From Flavobacteriales bacterium (GTDB lineage Bacteria; Bacteroidota; Bacteroidia; Flavobacteriales; Flavobacteriaceae), in contig JAMONI010000294.1 of the NCBI GenBank assembly GCA_027065935.1, forward strand, positions 1-7,755: 7,755 nt of DNA. The letters are read 5' to 3'. This document shows positions 1 through 5,836 of this stretch, piece after piece. The first letter of the stretch is position 1. Every line of letters starts with the position of its first letter. Below the pieces are notes generated by a model. That model ran no database searches and had not been told where the DNA came from. It worked only from the letters and a program-made list of their open reading frames with translations. The translations under genes were made by a program, and so were the position numbers.

Positions 1-404
1 ATCACTTCCACGTTGCTGTACCCGCTGAGGTCCACTACGTCGAATTCCAAAATGAAGTTTCCGTCGGTATCTGAGATTTGATAGCCTTGACTTCCGTCGG
101 GATAACTGCCTACTCCGCCTCCGGTATAAGTGGTCACTCCCACGTAATCTCCGTCGGTTAAGCCTACACCGGGAGTGTCGTAAGGCACATAGCGGGCGTT
201 AAACCCGATTTCACCGCCCGAGGAGGTAAAGTCCACCAAAGGTTCGTTGTTGTTGTTGACCAAATCGTGAGCCGTGGAGGCATCGCCGGTGTCGGTGTAT
301 TGCCCGCCTACTGCGGCGGGTTCTTCAAAGCTTGTGTAAGCTATTTGTGCGTAGGAGAGCCATCCTACGAAAATAAAAGAAAAGAGAAGGATAATTTTTT
401 TCAT
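1..404 (-). CDS. Secreted protein, N-terminal fragment (runs off the left edge)
   Basis: An open frame starts at the ATG at 404 and stays open to base 1, giving 134 complete codons without a stop; the rest of the gene is outside the window. Residues 1-19 form a clear Sec signal peptide (MKK, then a hydrophobic run IILLFSFIFVGWL, then SYA before Q20). The mature part begins IAYTSFEEP and is rich in Gly, Asp, Thr and Asn, with four Asn codons in a row at residues 50-53 and a segment GSQGYQISDTDGNFILEFD at about residues 104-122. This resembles the N-terminal beta-rich module that precedes lamin-tail, nuclease or adhesion modules in flavobacterial extracellular proteins. That likeness is from memory and no catalytic motif is visible, so I assign no enzyme function. 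Many such proteins end in a T9SS sorting domain, which cannot be tested here. The gene has its own promoter box at 431-438 and is separated from the skp operon by a terminator. Confidence 0.85.
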   Translation of the reverse strand, partial: MKKIILLFSFIFVGWLSYAQIAYTSFEEPAAVGGQYTDTGDASTAHDLVNNNNEPLVDFTSSGGEIGFNARYVPYDTPGVGLTDGDYVGVTTYTGGGVGSYPDGSQGYQISDTDGNFILEFDVVDLSGYSNVEV

Positions 405-430
405 GATACACGGTTTTGGTTTGCATATCA

Positions 431-438
431 CAAATTTA
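431..438 (-). promoter_or_regulatory. Bacteroidota -7 promoter box for the left-end secreted-protein gene
   Basis: The minus strand reads TAAATTTG here, an exact match to the Bacteroidota sigma-factor -7 consensus TAnnTTTG. It lies 26 bases before the ATG at 404, which suits a short leader. The region 17-23 bases further upstream is a T-run in the terminator arm rather than a clean TTTG/TTG -33 box, so the upstream element is weak. The box sits right after a terminator, where a new promoter is needed. Confidence 0.5.
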
Positions 439-454
439 CGAAAAAAAAGTACAT

Positions 455-486
455 AAAAAAACGGATGAATTTTCATCCGTTTTTTT
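455..486. terminator. Bidirectional rho-independent terminator
   Basis: This is a perfect inverted repeat: seven A, then CGGATGAA, a two-base centre TT, then TTCATCCG and seven T. As RNA, the CGGATG/CATCCG arms form a GC-containing stem with a small AATTTT-type loop, flanked by an A-run and a U-run on both strands. It starts 24 bases after the stop of the second skp gene (510) and ends the long minus-strand run. The symmetry means it could also stop transcription from the left. Confidence 0.9.
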
Positions 487-509
487 AGGAAAAGTATGGT
501 ATTTTCGAC

Positions 510-1013
510 TTAAATGCCCAGTTTTTTCTTCACGTCGTTGTAAATGTCGGGGCCGCGTGCCACCAAGACGGCCGACGGTGCAGAGCTGTCCAATACGTAG
601 TCATATCCTTTTTCGGCCGCTACGGCTTCGATGGCTTTCATGAGTTTGTCTTGAATGTTTTTCATTTTTTCGGCCTCTTTTTTGGCCAAGTCTTCTTGGA
701 TGCGTTGTTGGGCTTCCAAGATGCTTTTTTCCATTTGTTGCAGTTCTTGTGCGCGCCGTTGGTTTTCTTCTTGAGTTACTTGTCCGGCTTCCTGCTGGTA
801 TTTTTGAAGCTTGTCGTAGTATTCTTTTTGCATTTGCTCGAACTCTTTTTGATAGGTTTGGTACAATTGTTTGAGTTCGGCTTGTGCTTGCTTGTATTCG
901 GGCATTTCGGCGAGTACTTTTTGGATGTCGATGTGGGCTATTTTTTGTTGTGCCTGTGCCTGAATTCCCAAGCCCATGAGTAAGGCAATCAGAATGAATT
1001 TAATGTGTTTCAT
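510..1013 (-). CDS. OmpH/Skp-family periplasmic chaperone (second of a tandem pair)
   Basis: This 167-residue protein has the size and plan of E. coli Skp (about 160 residues). A signal peptide covers residues 1-21 (MKHIKFILIALLMGLGIQAQA, cut before Q22). The mature start KIAHIDIQKVLAEMPEY is the usual OmpH beta-strand and first-helix segment. About residues 40-130 form a Gln/Glu/Lys-rich coiled coil, the tentacles of the trimer. The C-terminal GYDYVLDSSAPSAVLVARGPDIYNDVKKKLGI rebuilds the trimerisation body. Family knowledge says it holds unfolded outer-membrane proteins in the periplasm and delivers them to BamA, whose gene lies two genes upstream. It starts 12 bases after the stop of the first skp gene, with no room for a separate promoter, so the two are co-transcribed. 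The ATG at 1013 is preceded by an A-rich stretch without a Shine-Dalgarno motif, as is normal in this phylum. Confidence 0.93.
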   Translation of the reverse strand: MKHIKFILIALLMGLGIQAQAQQKIAHIDIQKVLAEMPEYKQAQAELKQLYQTYQKEFEQMQKEYYDKLQKYQQEAGQVTQEENQRRAQELQQMEKSILEAQQRIQEDLAKKEAEKMKNIQDKLMKAIEAVAAEKGYDYVLDSSAPSAVLVARGPDIYNDVKKKLGI

Positions 1014-1025
1014 AGTATTTGGATT

Positions 1026-1775
1026 TTAATTTTTTTCTTCGTTGTTATTTTCTTTTTTCTTTCTTTGTGCTTCCCAGCGTTTTTTTCTTTCTTCGTATTT
1101 TTCTCTTGCCGTTTTTTTAACTTTTTCTTTTTTTTCTTCTCCGGTTGTTTTTTCTTCTTTTTGTTTTTCTTTTTCCCGCCGGGCTTTGATCTCTTGATAT
1201 TTTTCTTTGATGGATGTCTTTTTCTTCTTTTTGTTGCGCTGTTCTTTTTTTCGTTCTCTTTTGAGTATTTTAATGACTTGCGGTGTTATGTCTAATTTTT
1301 TATTGATATGAATCACACCGGCGTGTTCATTGGATTTGTCAAAAACGATATCGTATTTGCGGGTTTGTACCAATTTGGCTACGGCGTTAAAGACCCGGTC
1401 CTGAACGGGTTTGAGTATCATTTGTTTTTGCAGAATGTAGTCGCCTTGCGGGCCGAATTTTTCCATTTGAAATTTGAGGCGTTGTTCTTCTTTAAACTGT
1501 ATGATTTCCAGTTTTTCTTTTAATAAGTCTTCGGTGAGCATTAATTTTTCGGCTTCCAGTTCTTTTTTGAGCTGTTCGATTTCGGCCGACATTTTGTCCA
1601 ATTTCATTTTCCAGTTTTTTACGCGGGCGTCCAATTCGCGTAAGGCTTGTTGATATTCGGGCATACTGTCCAATATCATTTCCATATCCACATAAGCGAT
1701 ACGCAATTTGCCGCGCTGTGCCACGGATGTTGTCGCGGTAAAGACGAACAATATGACAATGAATAAGCGTTTCAT
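1026..1775 (-). CDS. OmpH/Skp-family protein with a long lysine/glutamate-rich tail (first of a tandem pair)
   Basis: This 249-residue protein has a signal peptide at 1-19 (MKRLFIVILFVFTATTSVA, cut before Q20) and an OmpH domain at about residues 23-170. The domain shows LRIAYVDMEMILDSMPEYQ at its start, a charged coiled coil at about 42-105, and YDIVFDKS followed by a body strand and DITPQVIKIL at its end. Canonical Skp would stop near residue 170. Here a further 79 residues (171-249) follow, of which 54 are Lys, Arg or Glu by my count. They include five Lys in a row at 182-186 and two similar blocks around EKYQEIKARR (191-200) and EKYEERKKRW (226-235). The tail is probably helical or disordered and strongly basic. 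The OmpH domain supports a periplasmic chaperone role; the role of the tail is unknown. A -7 promoter box lies just upstream at 1803-1810, and the second skp gene follows 12 bases downstream. Confidence 0.9.
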   Translation of the reverse strand: MKRLFIVILFVFTATTSVAQRGKLRIAYVDMEMILDSMPEYQQALRELDARVKNWKMKLDKMSAEIEQLKKELEAEKLMLTEDLLKEKLEIIQFKEEQRLKFQMEKFGPQGDYILQKQMILKPVQDRVFNAVAKLVQTRKYDIVFDKSNEHAGVIHINKKLDITPQVIKILKRERKKEQRNKKKKKTSIKEKYQEIKARREKEKQKEEKTTGEEKKEKVKKTAREKYEERKKRWEAQRKKKENNNEEKN

Positions 1776-1802
1776 TTGTTAAAGCTTATGAAAGAATTAT
1801 GC

Positions 1803-1810
1803 CAAAGTTA
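1803..1810 (-). promoter_or_regulatory. Bacteroidota -7 promoter box for the tandem skp genes
   Basis: The minus strand reads TAACTTTG, an exact match to TAnnTTTG. It begins one base after the bamA TAA stop (1814-1812) and lies 27 bases before the skp start at 1775. No clean TTTG occurs at the expected -33 distance, only AT-rich sequence at the bamA end. It would let the two chaperone genes be transcribed apart from bamA, in addition to read-through. Confidence 0.45.
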
Positions 1811-1811
1811 G

Positions 1812-4373
1812 TTATAATTGTTGATTTATAATAAAACTCGTTCGCCATCCGGGAATAAAAGGTGCGCCCGTCTGGGAGTAAACGGGGTCGAAACCGTAAC
1901 CGAAATCTATACCGAGCAAACCGAACATTTGCATGAAAATTCGCATCCCTACTCCGGCCGAACGTTTTAACGCGAACGGATTGTACTTTCTGGCATCGGA
2001 ATAGGTATTGGCGCCTTCGGCAAAGGCAAGAACCCAAATGCTGGCTTGTGGTTTTAAGGTAAGGGGATAGCGTAATTCCAAAGAAAACTTGTTGTAAAGA
2101 ATACCGCCCTGTACCTGCCCCGACAAGGCCTCGCGGTTCAAGGCTTCGTAGGCATATCCGCGCAGTGGGATGAAATCACGCGAGTCCATGTTATAGCCCA
2201 ACGGCATATCGCCTCCTACGAAAAATCGCTCGAAGGGCGGAATGTCGCGGTTCTTGTTGTAGCGGCCCATCAAACCGAATTCGGTTTTGGTGCGCAAAAC
2301 CAGCTTGTCGTAAATCCGGTTGTACCAAGTTCCGCTGAATTTGATTTTGTAATATTCCAACCAACGGTATTTTTCCTGACTGATTTTTTGCCAATCGGGG
2401 TTGCCGTCTTCGTCTTGAAATTCGGGGAAATATTGTAGCGTTTCGAAGTCTTTGTTGTCGAATAGCGAATAGGGGGGCGTGAGCTTGAAAGATATTGAAA
2501 AATCGCTTCTTTCCAACGGAAATATGGGATTGGGACCGCTCGACGGTCTGGAAATGACCAGATTGTAAGTGAAATTGTTGGAATAGCCGTTTTGAAAACC
2601 GAATATACTGCCCAATCCGTAAGCTAAATAATTATGAAGTTGATACCGTTGGAACGATAGGGATTGATAGAGTTGGAAATAATCGTCCGGCCATTTTAAT
2701 CTTTGACCGAGACCTAAATTAAGCCCGGAAATACTGAAATATCTGTCTTTATCTCGCTCGTAATAACTGCCGTCTTTAGGAAGAAAATTTTTGGATTTAA
2801 AGAAACTTACGGAAAAACTTTGCGGTTTTTTCCCGCCCAGCCAAGGTTCGGTGAAGCTGAAATTGTAAGATTGATAAAGAAATGAAAAATTGGCGCTGAC
2901 GCTCAGTTTTTGTCCTTCGCCCATAGGGAGGGGCTTCCACGCCTTGCCTTTAAAAATATCGCCCAGAGCAAAATTGTTCAATGACAAAGCCAAAGTTCCT
3001 ATAAAATTCCCCCGTCCGCCGTATCCGGCTTGAAGCTGAATCTGACTGGCACCGCCTTCTTCTACGTTCCAGTTGATGTCCACCGTACCGTTGACGGGGT
3101 CAACGTTTTTGAACTCGGGATTGATGGCTTCGGGATTGAAGTAACCCAATTGGGCTAATTCTCTGACGGAACGTACCACCAGGTCTTTGTTGTATTTATC
3201 TCCCGGACGGGTGCGGAGTTCTCTAAAAATAACGTAATCTTTGGTGCGGTCGTTGCCGCTAACGGTGATGTTGTTGAAATAAGCGATTTTTCCTTCGTAA
3301 ATTCTGATTTCGAAATCGATGCTGTCGCCTTCGATTTTCACTTCAACGGGTGTGATGCGCGAAAATAAATATCCGTTGTTTTGGTAGAGGTTGGTCAGGT
3401 CCAGTCCGTCGGGTTTTTTGGGATTGCTGATACGTTCTTTCAATAGTTTTCCGTTGTAAGGGTCGCCTTTTTTGATACCCAATATTTTGGATAAGTGTGC
3501 ATCGCTATAGGCCGTATTTCCTACAAATTTAATGTCTCTGAAATAATATTTTTTTCCTTCTTTCAACCAAATGTCAATACCCATTCTGTCTTCGGAAATG
3601 CGATATACACTGTCCTTGACCACGTGAGCGTTTCGGAATCCTATGGATTGATAAAACGCTTCCAAACGTTTTTTGTCGTCTATGTATTGGTCTTTGATGA
3701 ATTTGGACGTTTTCCAAAAACGAAACGGATTGACGCGTTTGGTTTTTTTGAGTTTTCTCCTCAGTACGTGCGATTTGACGGATTGATTTCCGTGAAAACG
3801 TATATGCGCGATTTTGACTCTCGGTCCTTTGTTTACATTTACCAATATATGCGCTTTGCCGATGCTGTCACGTATCACTTCGGGTTTTACGTTGATGTTG
3901 AGAAAGCCTTTTTTTCGGTAAAAGTCTTCGACGGTTCTTTCGATTTTGTTGAGCAATACGGAATTGACCCGAAAAGTCCCTTGATTCAGCTTGAGTTCCT
4001 TGATAAAGGATTTGGCTCTTCCGCGCGGGATGCCGTTAAATTTTACGTAAGTAAGTTTGGGCACTTCCTGCAAAGCGACAATTAAATCGATTTTGTTATC
4101 GCTGACGGGTTCGTAGTATAGGGCCACATCTTCAAACTCTTTGCTGTCCCAAAGCTTTTCAACGATTTCGGCGGTTTTGTTGCCGGGAATTTCTATCAGG
4201 TCGCCTTTTTTTACGCCGATATAGGCTTTAACGGTTTCGGGATTGTAATGGCTTAATCCTTCAAACCGGATATCGTTGACGATGTAAAATTTACTTTGCT
4301 GTCCGAATACCGCACTTGCAGCGGCGATTAAAAGGAAAACGGAAAGGGAAAGTCTGTATATTTTATTTTTCAT
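1812..4373 (-). CDS. bamA: BamA, Omp85-family outer-membrane protein assembly factor
   Basis: This 853-residue protein is the central pore of the BAM complex, which folds and inserts beta-barrel proteins into the outer membrane. A signal peptide spans residues 1-24 (cut before Q25). Five POTRA repeats follow at roughly 28-103, 104-183, 184-274, 275-362 and 363-438. Their typical strands are visible, such as VNDIRFEGL, IAHIRFHGN, FRDIKFVGN and FNNITVSGN, each followed by a helix and a closing strand. The 16-strand barrel takes up about 443-853. It contains the Omp85 loop-6 motif in the form PLRGYAYE (RGY at 738-740, equivalent to the VRGF loop) and a final strand GWRTSFIINQQL. I chose the ATG at 4373 because it puts the signal peptide at the very N-terminus; in-frame starts further upstream (4400, 4496) would add a charged, uppS-overlapping leader. 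The gene overlaps the uppS end by 11 bases, suggesting translational coupling. The skp chaperone genes follow downstream. Confidence 0.96.
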   Translation of the reverse strand: MKNKIYRLSLSVFLLIAAASAVFGQQSKFYIVNDIRFEGLSHYNPETVKAYIGVKKGDLIEIPGNKTAEIVEKLWDSKEFEDVALYYEPVSDNKIDLIVALQEVPKLTYVKFNGIPRGRAKSFIKELKLNQGTFRVNSVLLNKIERTVEDFYRKKGFLNINVKPEVIRDSIGKAHILVNVNKGPRVKIAHIRFHGNQSVKSHVLRRKLKKTKRVNPFRFWKTSKFIKDQYIDDKKRLEAFYQSIGFRNAHVVKDSVYRISEDRMGIDIWLKEGKKYYFRDIKFVGNTAYSDAHLSKILGIKKGDPYNGKLLKERISNPKKPDGLDLTNLYQNNGYLFSRITPVEVKIEGDSIDFEIRIYEGKIAYFNNITVSGNDRTKDYVIFRELRTRPGDKYNKDLVVRSVRELAQLGYFNPEAINPEFKNVDPVNGTVDINWNVEEGGASQIQLQAGYGGRGNFIGTLALSLNNFALGDIFKGKAWKPLPMGEGQKLSVSANFSFLYQSYNFSFTEPWLGGKKPQSFSVSFFKSKNFLPKDGSYYERDKDRYFSISGLNLGLGQRLKWPDDYFQLYQSLSFQRYQLHNYLAYGLGSIFGFQNGYSNNFTYNLVISRPSSGPNPIFPLERSDFSISFKLTPPYSLFDNKDFETLQYFPEFQDEDGNPDWQKISQEKYRWLEYYKIKFSGTWYNRIYDKLVLRTKTEFGLMGRYNKNRDIPPFERFFVGGDMPLGYNMDSRDFIPLRGYAYEALNREALSGQVQGGILYNKFSLELRYPLTLKPQASIWVLAFAEGANTYSDARKYNPFALKRSAGVGMRIFMQMFGLLGIDFGYGFDPVYSQTGAPFIPGWRTSFIINQQL

Positions 4374-5100
4374 GTTGAATTTGTTCGCTCGTTTTTCCAT
4401 ATCTTCTTTCTCTTTTTTGAAAATCGGCAATGGCTTCATAATAATGTATTTTGTCAAAGTCGGGCCAAAGGATTTTCGTAAAATACAACTCCGCATAGGC
4501 GGCTTTCCAAAGCAAAAAATTGCTTATACGTTGCTCGCCTCCGGTACGAATCAATAAATCCACATCGGGCAAGTGACCGGAGAATAGGTATTGTTCGAAT
4601 TCCGTTTCGTTCGTTATTTGCTTTTTTTCGTCGTGCAAAATACGATTTACGGCCGAAATAATTTCGTTTTTTCCTCCGTAATTGACGGCCAAGTTGAGAC
4701 TTAACTCGTAATTCGACTTGGTGGCTTTTTCCGCTTCCCGGAATGCTTCAATCACCTTTTCCGGCAATTTTGACCGGTCGCCGATGATTTGAATGCGGAT
4801 GTGGTTTTTTATTAAGTTTTCTTTTTCTTTAAGGAGGGTTTCGGATAATAGCTCCATTAAAGCATCCACTTCATCCTTGGGTCGTTGCCAGTTTTCGGTT
4901 GAAAAGGTGTACAGGGTTAAGTGCTCGATACCTAATTCTCTGCTGGCTTCCACTACTTTTCTCACACTTTCAATGCCTTGCATATGACCGAAAACGCGCC
5001 GGCGTTGGCGCTGTTTGGCCCAACGTCCGTTGCCATCCATAATGATGGCTACGTGACGGGGCAATTTGTGGGGATTGATATGTGGAAATTCGGTATGCAC
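4363..5100 (-). CDS. uppS: Undecaprenyl diphosphate synthase (cis-prenyltransferase)
   Basis: This 245-residue cytosolic or membrane-associated enzyme condenses isopentenyl diphosphate onto farnesyl diphosphate to make the C55 carrier lipid for peptidoglycan and surface glycans. All main family motifs are present. These are HVAIIMDGNGRWA with the catalytic Asp22 and N24-G25-R26-W27; GHMQG at 38-42; the TLYTFSTENWQRP block at 62-73; NLAVNYGG at 136-143; and the C-terminal DLLIRTGGEQRISNFLLW (181-198) with R185, R191 and S193, then LWPDF at 211-215. The start is a GTG at 5100. The next in-frame ATG is the Met21 of the active-site motif, too late to be a start, and the nearest upstream in-frame codon but one is the porG stop. 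It therefore begins three bases after porG, in the same frame, probably by re-initiation. Its last codons overlap the bamA start by 11 bases. Confidence 0.96.
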   Translation of the reverse strand: MHTEFPHINPHKLPRHVAIIMDGNGRWAKQRQRRRVFGHMQGIESVRKVVEASRELGIEHLTLYTFSTENWQRPKDEVDALMELLSETLLKEKENLIKNHIRIQIIGDRSKLPEKVIEAFREAEKATKSNYELSLNLAVNYGGKNEIISAVNRILHDEKKQITNETEFEQYLFSGHLPDVDLLIRTGGEQRISNFLLWKAAYAELYFTKILWPDFDKIHYYEAIADFQKRERRYGKTSEQIQHEK

Positions 5101-5103
5101 CGG

Positions 5104-5784
5104 TTAAAATGTATTTAAATAACAAGGCAGTTTTCCCCAGCCGAAAGTTACGGATAATCCGTTATAAATGTACCAGTCGTTTCCTCTCCGGTCGCTGAGC
5201 GGACCGGATGAGTTGTCCAAGCGTAACGAACCTTCCATGTTGTCCGAAAAACTGTATCTCGGGCCGAGTTCCCAGATGATTTTCATCCGGTTGCGGAATG
5301 AAAACTTTATCCCGAATGCCATGGGCATGTAAAACGTATTTTGTATATCGCTAATACCGGCGGTACTCGGGCTGTAAGCGGATATGAACGAGGTATGATA
5401 CCCCGCACCGATTCCCAAGTAGGGCGTTACCCATACGCCGTGTGGATATTTATACGGATTAAGGGGTAAAAAGTTGTATTCCAACATTATATCACCTCCA
5501 ATTACCGTAATATCCGAGCGCCAGGCTCTCAAGCGGCGTCCGGCACTTTCGGAAAGGGCGTCGTCATCGGACATGGTGCCGTAGGAAAAACGGAAGGTAA
5601 AACTTATCCATTCGTTGGTATTTCTTCGGTATAAGCCCGATATGAAATACCCCTCCGGTATAAGATAATCGTCTTGACCGATATCGGAAATAAGTGTGGC
5701 GCTTCCGCCCGAAAATCCTATTTCATGCAATTGGGCCTGAGCACTCATCGAAATCAGCATAATAAATCCCCAAAAACGTTTCAT
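5104..5784 (-). CDS. porG: PorG-like outer-membrane protein of the type IX secretion system (DUF6089-type)
   Basis: This 226-residue protein has a signal peptide at 1-17 (ends SAQA, cut before Q18). The mature part looks like a small beta-barrel, with alternating aromatic strands such as GYFISGLYRR, WISFTFRFSYGT, DIMLEYNFLPLNPY, VWVTPYLGIGAGYH, MPMAFGIKFSF, IIWELGPRYSFS and WYIYNGLSVTFGWG. Its only cysteine is C221, in the C-terminal LPCYLNTF. From memory, PorG of Porphyromonas gingivalis is an outer-membrane protein of similar size bound to the PorK/PorN ring, and its gene also sits next to uppS, bamA and two ompH genes. Similar size, fold and neighbours are my reasons for the name; a sequence search would settle it. 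The expected role is to anchor the T9SS ring to the outer membrane. A promoter box lies at 5801-5808, and uppS follows three bases after the TAA. Confidence 0.75.
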   Translation of the reverse strand: MKRFWGFIMLISMSAQAQLHEIGFSGGSATLISDIGQDDYLIPEGYFISGLYRRNTNEWISFTFRFSYGTMSDDDALSESAGRRLRAWRSDITVIGGDIMLEYNFLPLNPYKYPHGVWVTPYLGIGAGYHTSFISAYSPSTAGISDIQNTFYMPMAFGIKFSFRNRMKIIWELGPRYSFSDNMEGSLRLDNSSGPLSDRRGNDWYIYNGLSVTFGWGKLPCYLNTF

Positions 5785-5800
5785 TTACGAAAAATGTAGG

Positions 5801-5808
5801 CAAATATA
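5801..5808 (-). promoter_or_regulatory. Bacteroidota -7 promoter box for porG-uppS-bamA
   Basis: The minus strand reads TATATTTG, an exact TAnnTTTG match, 16 bases before the porG ATG in a 52-base gap after nadK. A TTTG lies 24 bases further upstream (overlapping the nadK stop), one base beyond the 17-23 spacing usually quoted for the -33 box. The leader would be only about ten bases. It would give the envelope genes a start independent of coaD-nadK. Confidence 0.45.
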
Positions 5809-5836
5809 CGTATTTAAAGCTTTTATATAACGCAAA

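Noticed and set aside
267..643. Short plus-strand frames across the left-end gene and terminator
   Set aside because: They cross a terminator hairpin, have no family resemblance, and lie opposite well-supported minus-strand genes.
651..983. Plus-strand hydrophobic frame that looks like a membrane protein
   Set aside because: It is the antisense shadow of the second skp gene, whose Gln/Lys/Glu-rich coiled coil reads as Leu/Phe/Val on the other strand.
1005..1295. Plus-strand frame coding an extremely Phe-rich 96-residue peptide
   Set aside because: It is the complement of the Lys/Glu-rich tail of the first skp gene; AAA/GAA codons read backwards as TTT/TTC. The minus-strand protein has a recognisable domain and signal peptide.
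3495..4085. Plus-strand frame of 196 codons inside bamA
   Set aside because: It is fully antisense to the POTRA region of a convincing BamA, with no family likeness, promoter or leader of its own.
4374..4496. Longer bamA form starting at 4496 or 4400
   Set aside because: The extra N-terminal residues are charged and would bury the signal peptide; they overlap uppS coding sequence much more deeply than the 11-base overlap of the chosen start.
5803..5830. Short palindromes ATACGTAT and AAAGCTTT in the gap before porG, considered as an operator
   Set aside because: Each is only eight bases in an AT-rich gap, the symmetry breaks immediately outside the core, and no second copy with matching spacing is seen.
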